A program made the position numbers and the translations under genes. Below are positions 1-6,532 of a stretch of DNA of 10,049 nucleotides, piece after piece. Position 1 is the stretch's first letter. Every line of letters starts with the position of its first letter. The stretch lies in the NCBI GenBank assembly GCA_036741235.1, contig DAINSQ010000167.1, forward strand, positions 1-10,049. Direction: 5' to 3'. The notes beneath the pieces are model-generated. The model was not told where the DNA came from. It worked only from the letters and a program-made list of their open reading frames with translations, and did not search any database. The DNA comes from JABWBR01 sp036741235 (GTDB lineage Bacteria; Bacteroidota; Bacteroidia; Chitinophagales; Saprospiraceae).

Positions 1-17
1 AAATTTAGCCTTTTTTG

Positions 18-44
18 TTGGACTATTGGACTGTTGGACTGTTG
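18..44. repeat. Short tandem repeat, 8-bp unit TTGGACTR
   Basis: Three consecutive 8-base units (TTGGACTA, TTGGACTG, TTGGACTG) are followed by a partial TTG. The repeat is noncoding and lies about 110 bases upstream of the phosphotransferase gene. It has no obvious promoter content. It could be a slippage-prone tract or the edge of a longer intergenic repeat that starts before the window. Confidence 0.7.
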
Positions 45-151
45 CGTAAACCGATAAACGAACTGACAACCGACAACGGAGATGTCATGTTGAAATTGTG
101 AAATAAAAGCCGGACCTTGGCAGACCGTAGCAAGACTAACATATACAGGCA

Positions 152-925
152 ATGAACAAGAGTGATGATTTGGCAAAACTGCTGGACTGCTATTTTGAAA
201 ACTATTCTGTTGCTCCAATAACAGGTGGCGCTACTGATGCAGACTTATTTCAAATAACAATTGGAGAAAATCAAAATTACATCTTAAAAAAACAGCCTTC
301 GAGTCTTGAAAGCGATTATCTGAACTATAAATGGCTTGAAGGGAAAATTGCTGTGCCCGAAGTTGTTTTTTATTGTCAATTTAATCAAAACGAATGGCTG
401 TGTATGTCTGCATTACAAGGGCATACGCTTGATTATTACATTGGACAAATAGAAGAAAAAGAGATCGTCAGACGATATGCTACGGCATTAAAATCGCTTC
501 ATTCGTTAAATATTGACAGATGTGCATTAATTCAGGACCTCGATAAAAAAGTGGCAAGGGCCAGGTATAACATGGAAAATGGCTTGGTAGATATTTCGGA
601 ATTACAACCTGACAATCAATCTTGCAACATGAATGAATTATTTGAAAAATTAATAAGTATTCAACCAACCGATTTTGAATTAGTATTTACGCACGGGGAT
701 TATTGCTTCGACAATATCATTTACAACAAGGACCAATTCAGCGGCTTTATAGATATAGGCAATGGCGGCGTAGCTGACAAATACCAAGACATTGCGCTTG
801 CAGTCAGAAGTATTCATGATAATTTTTGTAGCGAGTTGGCAGACGTATTTTATAAGGAATACGGACTGAGCAAAATTGATAACAGCAAGTTGGAATTTTA
901 TGCTTTATTGGATGAGTTCTTTTGA
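152..925 (+). CDS. Aminoglycoside O-phosphotransferase, APH(3')-like
   Basis: Cytoplasmic kinase of the APH family, which transfers the ATP gamma-phosphate to a hydroxyl of an aminoglycoside. The 257 residues match the family length (about 260) and it looks complete. Visible landmarks are the nucleotide-binding lysine in YILK (K46), the partner glutamate E53 eight residues before WLEGK, the catalytic loop HGDYCFDN (H181, D183, N188), the metal-binding IDIG (D201), then GGVADKYQDIALAVRSI and a C-terminal LLDEFF. That order and the terminal LLDE-F signature resemble APH(3')-III-type enzymes more than generic choline or homoserine kinases. The ATG at 152 gives a family-like N-terminus; no clear ribosome site or promoter box is seen. 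The gene is AT-richer than the block to its right, which suggests acquisition. The fold and active site are well supported. The substrate (kanamycin/neomycin-like or something else) is inferred. Confidence 0.88.
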   Translation: MNKSDDLAKLLDCYFENYSVAPITGGATDADLFQITIGENQNYILKKQPSSLESDYLNYKWLEGKIAVPEVVFYCQFNQNEWLCMSALQGHTLDYYIGQIEEKEIVRRYATALKSLHSLNIDRCALIQDLDKKVARARYNMENGLVDISELQPDNQSCNMNELFEKLISIQPTDFELVFTHGDYCFDNIIYNKDQFSGFIDIGNGGVADKYQDIALAVRSIHDNFCSELADVFYKEYGLSKIDNSKLEFYALLDEFF

Positions 926-937
926 CAAATGTCCAAA

Positions 938-1009
938 CAAACCCTACCCCAATCGCTAAACCAACCGCAGGCGCATCGTTGTAAGGCGCGTAAACGCACC
1001 CGGCAGTTA
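938..1009 (-). repeat. Dispersed intergenic repeat, copy A, overlapping a stop codon
   Basis: Read on the minus strand, this segment contains in order GTAACTG, CCTGCGG, GTTTAGCGAT and AGGGTTTG. The same words occur in the same order on the plus strand at 8630-8680. Its plus-strand stretch 939-961 matches 8700-8723 with one missing base. The minus-strand gene to the right ends inside the repeat: its TAA (1009-1007) is the TAA of GTAACTG. It fills the gap between two convergent genes. No protein or RNA gene is visible in it. Confidence 0.75.
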
Positions 1010-3256
1010 CCTCACCAAAGTCACATCTCCCCGCCGGGTATCGGAAACCTCTTCATCCACAAACATCAATTGCCACACGTAAACATCAGAAGGCGCCGGC
1101 TCTCCCTGGTATTGCCCATCCCAGGAGGCCTGCGGATCGGAAGTAGAGAACACCAGTTTGCCCCAGCGGTTATACACGCGCAGTTGAAATTGAGTAAAGC
1201 GGCATTCCGCGTAAAAAGCGCCGAAGCGGTCGTTGCGGTTGTCGCCGTTGGGGGTAAATACCGTAGGCACCTCTACCCGGCATTTGCAGTCTTTGACTTC
1301 AATCTCGACTGGCGCTGAAGTAGTATCGCCGCAGACATTGCTCCAGGTAACGGCATACGTGCCGGTTTCGGTAACGGAAAACGCAGGCGAGTTAGAGCCA
1401 TCCTGCCATTCGTAGGAATCGGCGCCTTGTAAGGTAGCGTCGAGCAGCAGGCTGTCGCCCAGACAAATCAGCGTATCGGCGCCGATCGCGAAGGGCTGGG
1501 GTTTGTTGAGCGCCGTGATGCCCACGGTATCGGCGCTGGTACAGCCGTTTACCGTAATCGATACGGAGTAAGTGCCTGCCTGGCTCACTGCCAGCGTGGG
1601 CTGCTGGCTGCCGTCCTGCCACTCGTATTGCGCATCGCCGGCATGGGTGGCGTCGAGGGTGGCCGTTGCGCCGTTGCAGAGTAACTGGTCGGGGCCGAGG
1701 TCGACTTCGGGATAAGGGTAATAATCCACCCGGATAGTATCGGTCGATTCGCAGCCGGGCGCCGAGACGTTGACGTAGTACGTCCCGGCCTCCGTTACTG
1801 AAAACGTAGGATTGGCGGAACCATCATGCCACAAATACACCGCATTGCTCGATTCTGCGGTGGCGTCAAGTAAGGCGCTTTGGCCTTCGCAGAGCGACAG
1901 GTCGGGCCCCAGGTTGACGCTCACGTTGTTGTATTCCGAGAAATAGCCGTAGCGGCAGCCGCTGCTGTTACCGCCGTTGATAATGCCCATTTGGAAAAGG
2001 CCCTCGGTATTAGTGACGGTACTCAGCGAATTAGGTTGCACCTGTAGCGTATTAAACTGAAGCGAAGCGGCATACCACTCGCCGTTGGTGGCGGGCACCG
2101 GGGCGAAAGCGGAGGCGTCCACAGGCTGGCCGTTCACGGCAAAGGCGTCGCGCCAGTCGGCCTTGGTAATCAGGATGATGCCGAAATTTTCGATATTCGA
2201 CCGCGTAAAATTGATTTGGCTGGAGCCGCGACATACCAGCGCCGGCAATACGGCGCCGCCGACTTCACAGCCGAAGCCGGTGATATGCCATACATAGGCG
2301 GGTTGCGAAGTAGTGATATACACCGACGGCAAAGTGATCTGTACCTCATAAGCCGCGCCTTCCGCCAGGGTCGTCTGCAAAACGCCGTTGACGAATACCT
2401 GTGTATTGTTGCTCGTTGCCAATACATAGGCGCGGTCGTTGTTGCCGGTCAAAAAACCTCTCACCACGGCGTATTCCATGCCGAGCTGGTCAACCGGCAC
2501 CAGTTGATCGCCGGCCAGGTCGGCGCAGCCGCCCAGATTATTGTTTTTTGCAGAGTCGTCTTTAAGCGTAATGGCAATGGGTTTGTTGGCTATCACCTTT
2601 GAACCCGTAGGGTGTTGGGCCGCCAGGTTGCCGGCTGCGCGGGCAGAGTAAACCTGCCCGCGGTTGAGTACGACAGAAAACGTTGTCCCGGCGGGATGCC
2701 CCACCAGATCGCGCGTCGGCGTGATAGTGACCAACGTATTGTTTTCGGTAGCCACAATATCAAAAGAACTAAAAGTAGGCTCCGTGATCGTTTCATTAAA
2801 CCAAAAGGTCTGAAACGGCGTAAAAAACCGCGTTCCCAGCGCATTTTTGCCTTTTAGCGCAAAAATATCGGGGTTATTGTACACCTCGGTCAGGTTAGTG
2901 ATTTCGTAATACGCGCTGATATTGGAGGTAGAGGTGATGCGAAAACCATAATTAAGCACTGTATTCGGCGGGTTGGCTTGCACCATATTCGCCCAGGGGC
3001 TCACATTAAGCGTAAACGAAGAGTTGGCCGCGAGCTGAATGACAGTATCCGGAAATGCGGGATTAGCCGGCTGGCTCACCGTAATAGTAGCCGGCGCCGC
3101 AAACGACGAAAACCGGAATACGCGATCGATAAACTGCCCCGGGTTGTGCGTCACGGCATAGGGCGCCGCAAACCAGAATTCGGTATCCACCTGGGCGATA
3201 GCCCGTCCTGCCAGGCAAAAAAGCGCTAAGAAAAGATAAAGAATACGGGATTTCAT
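1007..3256 (-). CDS. Secreted IgGFc-binding / Ig-like repeat protein with gliding-motility (CHU_C) C-terminal domain
   Basis: Large surface or secreted protein of 749 residues from the chosen start. Residues 1-21 form a signal peptide (K2, R4, a long hydrophobic core, AIA before Q22). Roughly residues 60-440 resemble the IgGFc-binding N-terminal domain found in many Bacteroidota surface proteins. Three Ig/PKD-like repeats follow (about 447-517, 518-589, 590-657), each with a (D/N)LGPD-like opening, LLDAT or TLDAT, YxWxDGS and GTYxV. The last ~92 residues form the CHU_C domain (VPTVFTPNGDNRND, YNRWGKLVF, YVWQL), a C-terminal signal of the T9SS type B class. An in-frame ATG at 3349 would add 31 residues that do not look like a signal peptide, and it lies upstream of a promoter box at 3284-3277, so 3256 is preferred. 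The likely role is adhesion or an extracellular matrix function; the ligand is unknown. Confidence 0.88.
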   Translation of the reverse strand: MKSRILYLFLALFCLAGRAIAQVDTEFWFAAPYAVTHNPGQFIDRVFRFSSFAAPATITVSQPANPAFPDTVIQLAANSSFTLNVSPWANMVQANPPNTVLNYGFRITSTSNISAYYEITNLTEVYNNPDIFALKGKNALGTRFFTPFQTFWFNETITEPTFSSFDIVATENNTLVTITPTRDLVGHPAGTTFSVVLNRGQVYSARAAGNLAAQHPTGSKVIANKPIAITLKDDSAKNNNLGGCADLAGDQLVPVDQLGMEYAVVRGFLTGNNDRAYVLATSNNTQVFVNGVLQTTLAEGAAYEVQITLPSVYITTSQPAYVWHITGFGCEVGGAVLPALVCRGSSQINFTRSNIENFGIILITKADWRDAFAVNGQPVDASAFAPVPATNGEWYAASLQFNTLQVQPNSLSTVTNTEGLFQMGIINGGNSSGCRYGYFSEYNNVSVNLGPDLSLCEGQSALLDATAESSNAVYLWHDGSANPTFSVTEAGTYYVNVSAPGCESTDTIRVDYYPYPEVDLGPDQLLCNGATATLDATHAGDAQYEWQDGSQQPTLAVSQAGTYSVSITVNGCTSADTVGITALNKPQPFAIGADTLICLGDSLLLDATLQGADSYEWQDGSNSPAFSVTETGTYAVTWSNVCGDTTSAPVEIEVKDCKCRVEVPTVFTPNGDNRNDRFGAFYAECRFTQFQLRVYNRWGKLVFSTSDPQASWDGQYQGEPAPSDVYVWQLMFVDEEVSDTRRGDVTLVR

Positions 3257-3675
3257 TGTGGTTTTATTTAATAATTCAAATATAGAGAAATTGGGGAAAA
3301 TATTAGTGTTTGGCAGTAGGCGGAACGGTACTTTTGCGCCCAATACCATAGGATGCCTGACGATTCATAAAAAGGTACGTTTTAATTCAGAAAACCTTCA
3401 TCAATTTATACTTAACATCAGCGATTCTATAAGCAAACTCGCAAAATCAGGCTGTATTGTAAGTTTGGGTGTAAAAGTGTGCGTATTATTGCATTCATCC
3501 ACCCTCGTAACCCCTCATAACCTCTCAACATTCCATATTTTTTTTCAAATTTGTGTTAAAATATGTTATCAAACGCCATTTTATGCGTCACAAGGTAAAA
3601 GCCGGGCGCGTTTCTGGCGAGTAATGACGCCAAAATAAATACAACGCCCACTTGGAAAAGACTTGCAATCAGCAG
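3257..3675. other. Divergent intergenic region upstream of the CHU_C gene and the sigma-factor operon
   Basis: About 420 bases without a convincing gene. One frame is open across much of it on the plus strand, but it starts inside the promoter area and its translation has no recognisable features. Besides the minus-strand box at 3284-3277, two plus-strand TAnnTTTG matches occur: TACTTTTG at 3329-3336, with a TTG at 3310-3312 spaced slightly short (16 bases), and TAAGTTTG at 3460-3467 without a -33 partner. Either could start the operon with a long leader. A small inverted repeat, TGGCG (3615-3619) with CGCCA (3628-3632), sits close upstream of the sigma-factor gene and might be an operator or leader hairpin. 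Nothing else is recognisable. Confidence 0.45.
3277..3284 (-). promoter_or_regulatory. Bacteroidota -7 box for the CHU_C gene
   Basis: On the minus strand this reads TATATTTG, a full match to the Bacteroidota -7 consensus TAnnTTTG. It lies 20 bases upstream of the ATG at 3256, which would give a very short leader. No convincing -33 TTG is seen at the usual 19-21 base spacing, so the assignment rests on one box and position. Confidence 0.5.
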
Positions 3676-4224
3676 ATGAAAGACTCCGAGGTGGTACATA
3701 ACTACCTCGAAACGCAGGCTTCACGATGCTTTAGCCTCTTGTATTCGCGTTATGCGCCTAAAATCTTCAGCAAGTGCATCACCATGCTGAGAGACGAGGC
3801 GTTGGCGCAGGATGCCACCCAGGAAATATTCATGAAAATATTTCTCAACCTGGCCAAATTTGGTGAAAAAGCCAAGTTTTCGACCTGGGTGTATTCGATT
3901 ACCTACAACTATTGTATAGACTACATCCGCCGGAAAAAAAAGCAGGACATATTTAGCGGCGACGTAGAAAGAGCCCCCGACCGCGAAGACGAAATACCCG
4001 ATGAAGCGCTGTACGCCATGGAAGTGGGCCAGCTCAGAAACGTACTCGAAGAATTGCCGGCAGGAGACCGGGCCATACTACTGATGAAATACCAGGACGA
4101 CATGTCGATCAAAGACATTGCCGATACGATTGACAAAACCGAAAGCGCCGTGAAGATGCAGATAAAACGCGCCAAAGAAAAAGCGCAAAAGCTCAAAGAA
4201 GAACTATTCCCAGCATATGACTGA
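3676..4224 (+). CDS. ECF-type RNA polymerase sigma factor
   Basis: Sigma-70 family protein of the extracytoplasmic-function type, 182 residues from the ATG at 3676. It would direct RNA polymerase to its own set of promoters. Region 2 spans about residues 22-88: DEALAQDATQEIFMKIF is the core-binding helix, followed by FSTWVYSITYNYCIDYIRRKKK, the -10 recognition segment. Region 4 spans about 118-172, with LEELPAGDRAILLMKYQDDMS and the helix-turn-helix IKDIADTIDKTESAVKMQIKRAK. There is no extra C-terminal domain. A TTG at 3652 would add eight residues and cannot be excluded; neither start has a clear ribosome site. The stop overlaps the next gene's start by 8 bases, suggesting translational coupling. 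It heads a likely four-gene operon. A canonical FecR-like anti-sigma gene is not next door, which makes the coupled small protein the natural candidate regulator. Confidence 0.92.
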   Translation: MKDSEVVHNYLETQASRCFSLLYSRYAPKIFSKCITMLRDEALAQDATQEIFMKIFLNLAKFGEKAKFSTWVYSITYNYCIDYIRRKKKQDIFSGDVERAPDREDEIPDEALYAMEVGQLRNVLEELPAGDRAILLMKYQDDMSIKDIADTIDKTESAVKMQIKRAKEKAQKLKEELFPAYD

Positions 4225-4525
4225 TCAAAACAATTTTAAACGCCTGCAGGAGGAGGAGGAACTCCTGTTTGGCGCCCGGCACGACGAGCAAATAAGGGCG
4301 TCGCTGTGGGGTTCACTCTCCTTTTTTCGCTTCGTGGGGCACCTCGTCGAAATGTTTATCCCAAGAGTGTTTGAATTCTTTATTGCCGCAGCCCAACACG
4401 AGGGCCAGCAAGCAAGACCGGCACAACGCCCCACGCCGGCGCAAGGCAAAACCAACGACCCCGGGCGTATAGCCCCCGGCAGCCCCGACGGTGGGGAAGC
4501 GCCCCGAAGCGACCAGCCGCGTTAA
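4217..4525 (+). CDS. Small protein with one hydrophobic segment, translationally coupled to the sigma factor
   Basis: Unrecognised protein of 102 residues. The N-terminus is polar and acidic (an EEEE run at residues 12-15), residues about 30-59 form one hydrophobic stretch (SLWGSLSFFRFVGHLVEMF, then a second half rich in F and A), and the C-terminal 40 residues are rich in proline, glycine, arginine and glutamine and probably disordered. Its ATG lies within the end of the sigma-factor gene (8-base overlap), the arrangement typical of a sigma factor and its regulator. An anti-sigma or membrane-tether role is inferred from position only: no zinc-binding HxxxCxxC motif or FecR domain is seen. 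The coding status is supported by the overlap, the codon composition shared with its neighbours and the short distance to the next gene. Confidence 0.7.
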   Translation: MTDQNNFKRLQEEEELLFGARHDEQIRASLWGSLSFFRFVGHLVEMFIPRVFEFFIAAAQHEGQQARPAQRPTPAQGKTNDPGRIAPGSPDGGEAPRSDQPR

Positions 4526-4554
4526 CAATAACATCGAAAGATCAATACACCTGC

Positions 4555-4575
4555 TTATTGCCGAAATGGCAATAA
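4555..4575 (+). other. Intercistronic hairpin upstream of the channel gene
   Basis: A perfect 8-base inverted repeat, TTATTGCC (4555-4562) and GGCAATAA (4568-4575) with a GAAAT loop, lies 12 bases before the ATG at 4588. No T-tract follows on the plus strand, so it is not an ordinary terminator. It could affect translation or mRNA processing between the second and third genes of the operon. Confidence 0.4.
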
Positions 4576-4587
4576 AAACCGAAACGG

Positions 4588-5400
4588 ATGGAAAAGAAAT
4601 TACTCAACATGCTCAACGAGCAACTCGACGCGTTCATCAATTTTCTGCCCAACCTGGCCGGCGCCCTGGCCGTTCTGATCGGCGGATGGATCGTAGCCAA
4701 ATTGATTGCCAGGTTTATCAAAAAAGCGTTGCGCGGCATCGGCGCCGATAAACTGGCCGAAAAACTCAACGAAATAGAGCTGTTTTATAAATCAAATATT
4801 AAAATCGTACCCAGCGTATTGTTGTCAAAGCTGGTGTACTACCTGCTGATGTTTCTCATTTTTATCGCCGCTACCGACGTGTTGGGTATGGAATCGGTAT
4901 CGGCCATGATGGGCAATTTGCTCAACTACCTGCCGCAGTTGCTGTCGGCTTTTTTGGTATTCGTTGTTGGGGTGTTGGCTGCCGACTTCCTCAAAAACAT
5001 TGTAAAAACTGCCTGCGACTCGCTGGGTATTCCCGCTGCAGGCGTGATTTCAAGCGTGGTTTTTTATTTTGTTTTTCTCAACGTAGTGATGATCACGCTA
5101 TCGCAGGCCGGTATCAATACGGAATTTATCGAAAGCAACCTGTCTATCATCATTGCGGGGGTGGTACTCGCTTTTGCCATCGGCTACGGCCTGGCCTCGA
5201 GGCATATCGTGGCCAATTTTCTGGCATCTTTTTATAATAAAAATAAAATAAAAGTGGGCGACATCGTCACGATCAACGGCCTTACCGGCGAAGTGATCGA
5301 ACTCGACCACACGGCGATGGTACTGCAATCGGAAGGCAAACGTATTATCATACCGCTCAACAAGTTAACCTCTGACCCGGTAGAAATTCACGAAAAGTAA
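4588..5400 (+). CDS. MscS-family mechanosensitive ion channel
   Basis: Inner-membrane channel that would open under membrane tension and release solutes during hypo-osmotic shock. Of 270 residues, hydrophobic helices fall at about 22-45, 79-97, 116-140, 152-172 and 183-215. The last is the glycine/alanine-rich pore-lining helix (VVLAFAIGYGLASRHIVANFLASF). The MscS beta domain follows at about 222-268 (VGDIVTINGLTGEVIELDHTAMVLQSEGKRIIIPLNKL). The first helix region, NLAGALAVLIGGWIVAKLIARF, resembles the TM-helix repeat of CmpX-like members. The protein stops soon after the beta domain and lacks the large C-terminal vestibule domain of E. coli MscS, so it is a short member. It starts 62 bases after the small protein and ends 33 bases before the barrel gene, so co-transcription with the sigma factor is likely. 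Confidence 0.9.
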   Translation: MEKKLLNMLNEQLDAFINFLPNLAGALAVLIGGWIVAKLIARFIKKALRGIGADKLAEKLNEIELFYKSNIKIVPSVLLSKLVYYLLMFLIFIAATDVLGMESVSAMMGNLLNYLPQLLSAFLVFVVGVLAADFLKNIVKTACDSLGIPAAGVISSVVFYFVFLNVVMITLSQAGINTEFIESNLSIIIAGVVLAFAIGYGLASRHIVANFLASFYNKNKIKVGDIVTINGLTGEVIELDHTAMVLQSEGKRIIIPLNKLTSDPVEIHEK

Positions 5401-5433
5401 ACCGCTTTTATACACTCACTAAATCACAATGCA

Positions 5434-6477
5434 ATGCGCAAGAATGTGTATTTGTTAAGCCTGGCTATTTTAGCCGCTGTATGCTATCTGACACCGGCTA
5501 GCGCCCAGGAAACCGCCGCCGACGCCAAACCTGCTGAAGAGGAGAAGGCCTGGAAAACCACCGCAGGCCTCGGCCTCGATTTTGCCCAGTTGTTCATCCA
5601 CAACCCCCGTCAGGGCGCCGGCCAAAACCGAGTTGGCTTTGGCAGCGCGGTCAATATTGCAGCGCTGTATAAAAAAGACCGCATAGCCTGGGACAACCTG
5701 CTGCTGTGGCAATTCGGTATCCAGCGACTAGGCTCGGGCGTGATCGCACAGGGTACCAATGACAACAAGATACCCTTTCAGAAAGCCATCGACGAACTTC
5801 GTTTCAATTCCAAAGTGGGCTACAAAATGAGCGAAACGTCGAAGTTCTTTTACGCAGCCGACGTATCGTTCCTCAGCCAGCTCACCCCCACTTACCGCGG
5901 CTCTGACGACTATCCCGGCAACTTCCTTACCGACATCACCGACAGCGACGCCACGCCGCTGTCGAAACTGTTCTCGCCTGCAACAATTACAGTATCGGTG
6001 GGTATCGACTACAAGCCGCTGCCCAACCTGTCGTTTTTCTATTCGCCGGTGGGCGCCAAGTTTATCATCGTCAGCGACGACGAAATCGCCCGCCAGGGTA
6101 TCCACGGCAACCCGGTAGACGGCACACCCGTGAATGGCATTTATCCGGAGTTCGACAATACGTTTTCGCAACTGGGTTCTTTACTGCGAATGAATTATGT
6201 GGGCAAGTACTTTAAAGACAAATTGAGCTATACTTCTGCGCTTACGCTGTTTAGCAACTACATCGAAAAACCGCAGAATGTGGACGTAGACTGGACTAAC
6301 GAGTTTGGCTTTGTGATCATCAAAGGCCTGCAGGCTTCCATCCTCGTCAATGTATTCTACGACGACGACGTGCGCGTGCAGATTTCAGACAGCAACGCTA
6401 CCAACGGCGTTTCCGGCCTGGGCCGGGCTACCAGCATTACACAGCAATTTTTGCTTAAGTACAATGTGACGTTCTGA
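5434..6477 (+). CDS. DUF3078 outer-membrane beta-barrel protein
   Basis: A 347-residue protein of the DUF3078 family, predicted outer-membrane barrels restricted mainly to Bacteroidota, with no assigned biochemical function. A signal peptide covers residues 1-24 (RK near the start, hydrophobic core, ASA before Q25). After a short acidic, alanine-rich linker the chain alternates strands and turns. It contains family-like segments such as AALYKKDRIAWDNLLLWQFG, SKVGYKMSETSKFFYAADVSF, TVSVGIDYKPLPNLSFFYSPV and SNYIEKPQNVDVDWTNEFG. It ends on phenylalanine, as is usual for outer-membrane barrels. It is the last gene of the likely sigma-factor operon, followed by a strong hairpin. The context suggests an envelope or osmotic stress target, but that is inference. 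Confidence 0.9.
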   Translation: MRKNVYLLSLAILAAVCYLTPASAQETAADAKPAEEEKAWKTTAGLGLDFAQLFIHNPRQGAGQNRVGFGSAVNIAALYKKDRIAWDNLLLWQFGIQRLGSGVIAQGTNDNKIPFQKAIDELRFNSKVGYKMSETSKFFYAADVSFLSQLTPTYRGSDDYPGNFLTDITDSDATPLSKLFSPATITVSVGIDYKPLPNLSFFYSPVGAKFIIVSDDEIARQGIHGNPVDGTPVNGIYPEFDNTFSQLGSLLRMNYVGKYFKDKLSYTSALTLFSNYIEKPQNVDVDWTNEFGFVIIKGLQASILVNVFYDDDVRVQISDSNATNGVSGLGRATSITQQFLLKYNVTF

Positions 6478-6488
6478 TAGCGCCAATG

Positions 6489-6528
6489 GCATTGCCCGGC
6501 TGCGGGCCTTCCTGCAGCCGGGCAATGC
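6489..6528. terminator. Strong hairpin between convergent genes
   Basis: A 15-base perfect inverted repeat (GCATTGCCCGGCTGC at 6489-6503 and its complement at 6514-6528) surrounds a 10-base loop. The loop can close further by one G-T and two G-C pairs to a CCTT tetraloop. It lies 12 bases after the barrel gene and 5 bases beyond the stop of the opposing gene. The flanks are AT-rich but lack a clean T-run, so termination could be bidirectional but imperfectly intrinsic. Confidence 0.75.
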
Positions 6529-6532
6529 ATTA

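Noticed and set aside
18..44. The 8-bp tandem repeats as a CRISPR array or an RNA antitoxin repeat array
   Set aside because: Only three units, no spacers, and no toxin or cas gene adjacent.
929..1318. Plus-strand open frame of 129 codons after the phosphotransferase gene
   Set aside because: It runs through the dispersed repeat and then antisense through the conserved CHU_C domain. No protein features are seen.
3257..3349. Longer start for the CHU_C gene at an ATG at 3349
   Set aside because: The extra 31 residues do not form a signal peptide, whereas the ATG at 3256 begins one directly. A TATATTTG promoter box at 3284-3277 would fall inside the longer coding region.
3258..3638. Plus-strand open frame of about 126 codons in the intergenic region
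   Set aside because: It begins at the divergent promoter, has no recognisable domain, and its composition looks like noncoding AT-rich sequence. Treated as chance.
5728..6171. Minus-strand open frame of 147 codons inside the DUF3078 gene
   Set aside because: It lies entirely antisense to a gene with clear family features. Its arginine- and valine-rich translation is what a GC-rich gene gives on the opposite strand.
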